From Crotalaria pallida (lineage: Eukaryota > Streptophyta > Magnoliopsida > Fabales > Fabaceae), in assembly GCA_037953625.1 (NCBI GenBank), contig CM075651.1, forward strand, positions 159,721,501-159,785,500: DNA of 64,000 nt. The letters run 5' to 3'. A program made the position numbers and the translations under genes. Below, piece by piece: positions 56,294 to 64,000 of the stretch (position 1 is the stretch's first letter; every line of letters begins with the position of its first letter). The notes beneath the pieces were generated by a model. That model was given only the letters and a program-made list of their open reading frames with translations. It searched no databases and was not told the DNA's origin.

Positions 56294-59158
56294 ATGGGGT
56301 TGAACATTGAGATTTCCTTGTCTGAAATCCTTATTTTCTTCCTCTTCTTGATCATGGTGGTAAATATAGTTAGGAGATCAAAAACTAATAAGAACTCAAG
56401 CTCCACCAAATTGCCACCAGGACCAAGGAAACTACCCCTCATAGGGAACATGCACCATGTTGGAACTCTACCTCATCACTCCCTAGCTAGATTGGCGAAT
56501 CAATATGGTCCTATCATGCATATACAAATTGGTGAGCTTTCATGCATAGTGGTATCTTCTCCAGAAATGGCCAAAGAGGTTATGACAACACATGATATCA
56601 TCTTTGCAAATAGGCCTCATGTGCTTGCAGCAGAAGTTATCACTTATGGATATAAGGGCATGAGCTTCACTCCTCATGGAACTTACTGGAGGCAGATGAG
56701 AAGGATTTGCACCATGGAGCTACTAGCACCAAAGCGTGTCGAGTCCTTCAGATCAATCAGGGAACAAGAGTTGTCAAATCTTGTCAAGGAGATCTCTCTG
56801 AGTGAAGGGTTGCCTATCAATCTCAGTGACAAGATTTATTCATTGACATATGGTTTAACATCAAGGATTGCCTTTGGTGGAAAATCAAAAGATCAACAAG
56901 TGTATATTGAGCTTACCAAGGATGTCTCCAAGGCAATTGGAGGGTTCTCTATTGTTGATCTGTATCCTTCTCTGAAATTTCTTCAAGTTCTAACTGGTTT
57001 TAGAACCAAACTTGAGAAGCTCCACCGAGAAATCGATAGGATACTTGAGAACATCATAAGAGATCATAAAGACAAAAAGTTGGACACAAAGGAAGTTGAT
57101 GAAGATCTAGTTGATGTTCTTTTAAGGCTTCAAAAGCACAGTGACTTGGAATATCCCCTGTCTGACAGTAACATCAAAGCAACAATTTTGGTTAGTATGT
57201 TCGTTTTAAAAATACATGCAAAACTGTTACGATAAGTTTTTCCTAGATACGATTCTCTTCTTCTTCTTGGTTAACAATTGTTTATGGTAAACAAAGTAGG
57301 ATTGATAATCCTGGTCCTGATCATCTTTTACAGTTTTATCAAACCAATGCTTTTTGCTAGTATTTTACTTAAAGAAAACCTTGTATTCCTTCTTGTCCTA
57401 TGTAATTTATTTTTTTTTAAAAAAAAGTTATTTAGTATTGTTAGTAATATTGAAAATGTAAATATGTAATATACTTTTTCAAAACTATTTGTATAATTAT
57501 TATTGGGACTCGAAAAAGTGCAGTATTTGAGTAATTGATATTGTTTGTGGAAAAAAAATAATTAATGTCATTGAAAATTGAAAATATAGCTTATATTAAT
57601 GGTCAAAGAATTTTTTTTTTTCAAATGGGGCTTACATTTAGGACCGAATAGAGTATAAATTATTCCTTTCATCCCTAAATATAAGACTCTTTTAAAACTT
57701 TTGTTTTGTTCCTATTTATATAAGACCATTTACTAATTTTCAATGACAACTAATTAATTCTTTTTATAAACACCCTTATTTATTCAACACTTTTTAGAGT
57801 TTCAATAATATTTGTGAGAGTAATTTTTTTAAAAAAATATCAAATGTTCATTTTCCGATGCAACTAATTAAATGGACGTGAACTCCATTAAAAGAAGGCT
57901 AAATTATTCATTTGGTCTCTTACCTTATTTTTCAATTTCAAATTGGTCCCTTACCTTTTTTTTGGTTTCATATTGGTCCCTCATGTTTCTTTTCGCTATC
58001 AATTTGATCCCAAAACCATTGTTCATCCTACGTGTCAATATCATATTGGACCATGTGGAGAGAGAAAGTGACACGTGTCCATAATATATTGGTCCACATA
58101 GGATGAATAGTGATTATGAGACCAAATTGACAGTGAAAAGAAACATGAGGGACCAATATGAAACCAAAAAAACGTAAGGGACTAATTTGAAATTAAAAAA
58201 TAAGGTAAGAGACCAAATGAGTAATTTAGTCTTAAAAGAATCTTATATTCAGGGAGAAAGAGAGTATAAAACTGAATCATATAATAGATAGATTACTACA
58301 AAGATCAGTCGTTTATACTTGTCCTAGGTTCACTTCTTATTTGAATACGTGTTTATGTATACTCTGGATTGCAGCAAGATCAATTTATAATAGAAAACTA
58401 TAAATGATTTTGAAGATGGATACAAATTTGAGAAGTAACTCTATTCGAAATCACATATCTAACTGAAAGCTAAACTCATAATTTAATTGTGTGTCAAATT
58501 TTATGTTACTAATGCAATCCCTCAAGATCACTTTCAGGACATTTTCAGTGCTGGAAGCGAAACTTCAGGTACAACTATGGATTGGGCAATGTCGGAACTG
58601 GTGAAAAATTCAAGGGTGATGAAGAAAGCACAAGCTGAAGTAAGAAGGGTCTTTGATGGAAAAGGATATGTGGATGAAACCAATATTCATGAACTAAAAT
58701 ACTTGAGATCAGTTGTCAAAGAAACCTTGCGTCTGCATCTACCTGTTCCGCTGTTACTTCCAAGAGAATGCAATGAGAGATGTGAAATTAATGGTTATGA
58801 GATACCTGTGAAGAGCAAGGTCATTGTTAATGCATGGGCAATAGGAAGAGATCCCAACTATTGGATTGAAGCTGAGAAGTTTTATCCAGAGAGGTTCCTT
58901 GATAGCTCAATCGATTACAAAGGTGCAGAATTTCAGTTTATACCATTTGGTGCTGGAAGGAGAAGGTGTCCAGGCATCACATTTGGCATTGTTAATGTTG
59001 AATTCTCACTGGCAAATTTGCTTTTCCATTTTGATTGGAAGATGGCCGAAGAAGAAGTTGACATGACTGAATCCTTTGGATTGTCTGTGAAACGAAAACA
59101 GGATTTGAAGCTGATTCCTATCACTTATCATTCACCATTTCACCAGCAAGTTAATTAG
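56294..59158 (+). CDS. Cytochrome P450, CYP71D-like (505 aa)
   Basis: An endoplasmic-reticulum monooxygenase of specialised metabolism; the substrate cannot be read from sequence. Exon 1 is 56294-57190 and exon 2 is 58538-59158, with GT/AG borders at phase 0, the single-intron position usual for CYP71 clan genes. Residues 1-25 form the membrane anchor, then the PPGPRKLPLIGN hinge. The I-helix is AGSETS at 304-309, the ExxR motif ETLR is at 361-364, PERF is at 416-419, and the heme loop FGAGRRRCPG starts at 436 with the iron-binding Cys at 443. All key motifs are intact and the length is normal, so the gene looks functional. The resemblance to legume CYP71D proteins (LPHHSLARLANQYGPIMH, IVVSSPEMAKEVMTTHD) is from memory. 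The 1347-bp intron contains nested repeats. Confidence 0.9.
57663..58264. mobile_element. Stowaway-like MITE in the P450 intron, split by a MULE
   Basis: The left end TTCCTTTCATCCCTAAATAT and the right end (reverse complement CTCTTTCTCCCTGAATATAA) are inverted and flanked by TA. It is interrupted by the element at 57897-58231. A further degraded MITE occupies roughly 57380-57655. Confidence 0.6.
57897..58231. mobile_element. MULE-type foldback, 335 bp, nested in the intron MITE
   Basis: Starts GGCTAAATTATTCATTTGGT and ends with the inverse, GAGTAATTTAGTC. The arms of about 150 bp are nearly perfect inverse copies. They are flanked by an exact 9-bp duplication TTAAAAGAA at 57888-57896 and 58232-58240. 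In the P450 pre-mRNA this would form a long hairpin. Confidence 0.85.
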
Positions 59159-60578
59159 GCCATATTGAAGAAACTCTTGTACGCACTCCTTATCAGACAT
59201 TGGCTGTAGTACCTAATAAATCTCTAGTCATGTGAACTAGTATGCACCATGGATCGCTCATCCATAATACTATACTAAATAAAGAGCTACCAGGCTCCTA
59301 CAAATCATTGCTTATCTATGATAAATAACATCAAGTGAAAAGATATGAAAAAAAAGACATGTTACTCGATCATAATAAAATAAGGACTTGGTGATACTAT
59401 AGAAAAATGCTATACCACTTCGTATTACAGAACTTAGAGTAAATATTTTCTTTTAAAAAAAGAAGCATCACATAATGCTAAGAGACCATTACATTTCAAT
59501 AACATCATAATGTAAATGTAACCAAATTTTCCTGTAGCTTCAATTATTTTTCAAGGGCATGAAATTGAAACATGCAAAAGCAGTTGACAAATGGTAAGGG
59601 TGCTTGCCAAAAATTGTCATCCAACTTGGAATTGCCCAAGCCAAGAGAAAGGAGAGAGCCTGAAGATAGTCCACTGGCAGTAAAATTTGAGTAAATATCC
59701 TTCATCGGTTAAGACTTACTTCCTGCAATACATTTAAAATTTATAAACACATCAATAATACCCTTTAAAATCTATCATGATATTTTTTTTTTCAAAATAA
59801 AACACCAGAATCCACTGACTTTCAGCAGAATTCTGCTAGTGCCGAAGAAAATTAGTTCTATTCAGTAGTTAAAGACATCCATAGTCGCACCCCAAACTCA
59901 AAATGCATTAAGGATCAAGTCAATCAGCAATCAGCATACCAAGGTGACTTAAGAATTAAAAAAGAGCACACTGACCATGCATAGTGATTAAATATCTTGT
60001 TTTTCACAAGAAACTATGTTGCCTGGAGTCTACTAGTATACACAAAAACACTATTTCAACGTGACAACAAAAATTCAAATACGTGGGGCACATGGAAATA
60101 CACATATTCTCTGTACCAGAAAACCATCATGCATTGAAGAAAAAAAAATCCTTCCGAAGTTAGCTAGGAAGGATATATACATAATTAGATTTTAGTGGTT
60201 TGAGATCATGATGCAGTTTAAATTAAATCAATGGCGAATACAAGTTGCTCACTTTAGAGGAGCTTTTTCCAAACTCTGGAGTCAGAACAAAGTGTATCAA
60301 AATTCAAAACACTCCCAAAACTAATTTTCATGCAGTTAAATATTCTGAAACCTGAATAACTTGTAGCACTAGTAATTTGTAAGAATTACCTTTAAGGCAA
60401 GGACCTCTAAACGTATCAAAGAACTGGAGATAATTAAAAACCTATCGCTCTATGTCACAATTTGTCTGATCAGTAAATGGGCATGGGTAAAAGGAAAATG
60501 TTATCTGAAACAACCACTTATTCTGGTGCAGAAGCAAGACTTCTCTTCTAGTACCGGTACAATATCTACAACCTGTTC
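59159..60578. other. Intergenic between convergent P450 and PPR genes
   Basis: 3' flanks of the two genes. No further gene, RNA or complete repeat recognised. Confidence 0.5.
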
Positions 60579-63422
60579 TCAAGGCAATCGTGAAGCATGT
60601 TGAGACTTTGCCATTTCCCTTAAGACAGCACCGACGATTGCTGCCTGCTCAAGGCAGTCAGCCTTATGCAATGCATCTAAAAGAACAACACATGTTTTGC
60701 TGTATATACGACAACCTCTCAGTCGAGTTTCCTCAAAAAGTGCATATGCATCCATTGCTTTATTGGCATTGCTTAATCCTTCCATGATAGAATTATAACA
60801 AGCTGAATCAGGTATGCCCCCACCTGCCTTAAATCGCTCAAATAGTCCTTTTGCCTCTAGAACGTTTCCAGCCTTTGCAAGTCCTGAAATCATGTTGGTG
60901 TATGTGATGGTATTGGGTTTTAACCCTTGTTTCTGCATCTCTTGCCAGAACACAAAGGCCTTATTAAATTTTCTAATCTTACACAGACCATTTATCATAA
61001 TGCTATAAGTTATTTCGTTTAGAGAACATTTCAAGCTTTTCATGTTTTGAAAGCAGACGAGAGCTTCATCAATTTCTTCAGCTTTCACCAATGCATCAAG
61101 TAAGCAATTCCATGTGTATGTGTTGGCAGTCAGACCTTTCTGCATCAACTCCTCCAAGATTAAATATGCTTCATCAATCCTTCCCACCTTTCCAAATCCA
61201 TCAATAAGACTACTATAGATTACTACATTTATATCAACACCTTTTGACTTTGCTTCTTCAAATAACATGTATGCTTCATCCAGCCTGTCAATTTTAGCAA
61301 GTCCATCAATGACACAACCATAGGTTACAACGGTAGGTTGGAGACCCTTTGTCTTCATTTCCTCCAGCAGTTGGTAAGCTTTATTGACCTTACCAGACTT
61401 ACAGAATCCATCGATGACGGTATTGTAAGCACGAGTGTCCAAATGCAGTCCTTGCTCTTTCATCTCATAAAACAACTTGTAAGTTTCTTTTGAAAAACCT
61501 GCTTTCACAAGACCATGAATTAAAATAGAGTAACTCCGGACATCAGGAATTAATCCTTGAGCCTTTATTTCTTCAAATAAAGCCCTCCCTTTCTCAGATT
61601 CGCCAGCTTTGAAAACACAATCCATGTAAGCATTAAGGAGCATCAAATCAGGAGAACAGCCCCTATGGACCATCTCTTTGTAAATTTTGTGACCATCCTC
61701 CTTCCTCCCACACTTGAAGAAGTTCCTAATAAGAGATGTATATACCACGGCATTTGGAGTTTGACCAGAATCTAACATCTTTTCATAGAGACTATAGGCA
61801 TCATTCACCCTGCCACATCTACCCAAGCCATCGATAAGAGAACAAAATGTAACTGAGTCAGGGGTGCAAACTTTATGATCCAATCCTAAAAATATGGAGC
61901 AAGCTTCATCGAGTTTTTGAGCTTTACACAATCGATCAATCATTATATTTACAGTCATGATGTTAGGGAACAAGCCTGCCTCTTTCATGGCATCCTGAAC
62001 CTTGAGAGCAGTTTCAAGTTCTCCAGCCCTACAAAGCATGTCAATTAAAATGTTATAGGTTGGAAGATTGGGTGCTGCGTCTTTTTTCATTTCTTCATAG
62101 ATCCTCAATGCTTCCTCTACTTTACCCTTTTTTCTAAGGCAAGTCAGAATGCAATTATATGCAATTACACTAGGGATACATCCTTTTCTCTTTTGTCTCT
62201 CAAGTAAACTGTAGGCTTCATCAAATTTTCCAACTGAGCCATAACCCATAATCATGGTATTGTAAGCATAAACACAAGGGACACTCCTGTTGAGATCCAG
62301 TTCTTCAAATAACTCAACAGCATCATCCAGCCTCTCGGCTTTGCAAAGAACCCCTATCATGCTAGTATATGTCACATCGTCAGGCACCAATCCTTGTGCT
62401 TTCATTTCATGAAAGAATTTCCAGGCCATATCAACCTTGCCAACTTTTCCAAAACAGTCAATGCAGACATTATAGAGGACAAGGTCAGCATTAAACGAGT
62501 TACTCTTCATCTCATCAAGCAAGGAAAGAGCAGCATCAACACGGCCCTCCCTGGCAAAAACACGAACAAGTGTAGTAAACAAATGCACGCTCACTTCATA
62601 ACCTAGCTCCTGCATCTGATGATAGAGAGTGAGCATGAGATCACATTCATGAGAGGCAGAGAGGGCACCAATCAGTGTCGTATAAGCCGAAAAAGCAGGG
62701 CGAAACTTGAACTTCCTCATTGTTTCAATGACATCAAAAGCTTCCCTTACTTTCCGTGACCTGACAAAACTAGCAACGAATTCGATACAAGCATTATTCG
62801 ACGGTCCAAATCCAGCCAAACTCATTTCTTCAAGAATCCGTTCGAAATGGTCCAAGTTTCTAGTCCTAGCCATAAGCATGAGAAGTGCATTGTACACTTC
62901 AGGACCATGAGGTTGTTCAGTTTTTCCCTCCACCCACCTAAAATAATGCATTGCAGTGCTCACATCCTTCAACTTCCTTATCACTCCGACAACCAATTCC
63001 GGTTGAGGCATTTCATCAAACACGTTGAGGGCATCCTCAATGGCAGGTCCCCAAGGACCAGTCTCCAAGACATTGCATACATCGTACACTGTAATTCTGG
63101 CACCCTTCATTCTTGTTGGATTGTCATTCGAAAAGCGAAAAACTTTCCCATTCGTTTCAGGAGATGAAGGAGACCCATTTGATGATGATGATGATGATGA
63201 GAAGTTGCTGGATAAAGGTTCAATTTTGCGGCATTTAAGAACAGACCTGAACTTTAGCACTGCAAAACAAAAAGAAAGAAGGAAATCTTTATTAAAAAAG
63301 AAAAATTGAAGAAGATTTCAAATTGCAACTCTGAAACTAAAACGTGGGTGTGTATGATAATAAAAGCGATGATAATGTAAGGGGCAAAAAGAAAGACCTT
63401 GGGCCCTAGAGAGAATCTTCAT
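60579..63422 (-). CDS. Pentatricopeptide repeat protein, P class (901 aa)
   Basis: Organelle RNA-binding protein by family. Exon 1 is 63422-63398 (25 nt) and exon 2 is 63259-60579; the 138-bp intron is 63397-63260. The large frame alone has no ATG near its start, only GTG. The short upstream exon supplies MKILSRAQ, ends at AAG|GTCTTT, and joins in phase to TG-CTAAAG after a TTTTGCAG acceptor. The N-terminus (Arg/Ser-rich, about 50 residues, with a Ser run) looks like a mitochondrial presequence. Roughly twenty 35-residue PPR units follow from about residue 125 to the end, with typical VTYTSMIGVLCKAERLDDA and AYNTVIDGFCKSGKVNKAY segments. No E, DYW or SMR domain is present. It resembles the Arabidopsis At3g06920 type as I recall it. 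It looks intact and probably intron-poor and conserved. Confidence 0.92.
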
Positions 63423-64000
63423 GTGAAGCGATTGGTGAGTGAGAATGAATGGAGAAGAGAAGAGAAGAGGTGAGTAGAAGAAGCGCAAAGTTGCAGCAGC
63501 TAGCAGAATTGAGCCAATCGCGCGCTTGTTGTATTTATTTGAAAAAGTAAAATAATAATTATTATTATTATTTTTTTTTTAAAAGTACTCCCTTAGGTCC
63601 CCTAAAGACCAACCTTGAACTGAGGGCTATTGTTATGAGGCATGCTCATGATTGAGTTTGCAATTTTAAAAGGACAGTAATTTTGACATGGTAAAAAGTT
63701 AAATTTCGCTGTAAAATTTTTTTACCCCATTGCAACTTTTCCATTAGGTCACCAACCGGTATTTGCAAGGTAGTCCTTGTCCAAATCAGATCTAGGCACT
63801 CTACCGAAAAAAACAAATCAGATCTAGCAGGTAGATTTCGTTCCTCTTCTTCTTCTTTGCAACTTCCTCTTCTTCTTCGTTCCAAATCCACTCTTCTTTG
63901 TCCATAATGATTCTCTTCTATTCTCCATACTGAATCTCTTCTATGTCCCAAATCCACTTTTCTTTCCAAATCTTCCTTCCACAGAGCGGTCCCGAAGCAG
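63423..64000. other. Promoter side of the PPR gene and window end
   Basis: 63423-63540 is the likely leader and promoter of the PPR gene. A (TTA)n/T-run lies at 63550-63580. A minus-strand open frame at 63646-63969 is Arg/Glu-rich because of the CTT-rich DNA and has no recognised domain. I do not call it a gene. Confidence 0.4.

Noticed and set aside
60590..63309. Plus-strand frames inside the PPR gene
   Set aside because: Antisense shadows of the 901-aa PPR coding sequence.
63646..63969. 107-aa minus-strand frame at the window end
   Set aside because: Composition follows the CTT-rich DNA, no domain is recognisable, and the context is cut by the window edge.

Overview
The window is plant nuclear DNA. 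It has intron-containing genes, AT-rich intergenic sequence, and a dense mix of plant transposons (Sirevirus-type copia, CACTA, Helitron, hAT, MULE and Stowaway-like MITEs, tRNA-derived SINEs). The CYP71D-like P450, the SINE type and the CACTA type suggest a papilionoid legume, perhaps Medicago, Trifolium or a relative. That placement is inference from recall, not a search.

Layout. 1-3.1 kb: nested MITEs, including a hAT-type element with a perfect 8-bp target duplication and a second element inserted inside a Stowaway-like MITE. 3.16-12.6 kb: one 9.45-kb Sirevirus-type copia retrotransposon with 1567-bp LTRs that differ at only three positions I could see, bounded by the 5-bp duplication GTATT. 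It is young, but pol is broken into two frames. 12.6-15 kb: more MITEs and a MULE-type foldback element. 15.3-47.2 kb: a tandem array, all on the minus strand, of seven related coiled-coil genes at ATGs 17156, 24262, 32943, 37859, 40253, 43578 and 47215. Four share a two-exon plan or its first exon; in three of these the short last exon encodes an acidic SUMO-interaction-like motif and a basic tail. One is a pseudogene, one has lost its last exon next to an inserted plant-mobile-domain (PMD) gene (33.3-35.3 kb), and two belong to a single-exon subfamily. A Helitron (26.3-28.6 kb), SINEs and foldback elements lie between them. 47.5-50.3 kb: repeats. 50.31-54.61 kb: a complete non-autonomous CACTA transposon carrying pieces of at least two host WD40 genes. 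56.3-59.2 kb: a CYP71D-like cytochrome P450 whose single intron holds a MULE-type foldback nested in a MITE. 60.6-63.4 kb: a P-class pentatricopeptide repeat gene, minus strand, with a 25-nt coding first exon.

The genes do not form a pathway. The main stories are (i) expansion and decay of an unrecognised coiled-coil/SIM-like/basic-tail family, and (ii) a gene-capturing CACTA element. Splice sites were assigned by eye from GT/AG signals, phase and paralog comparison. Functions are by family recognition only.
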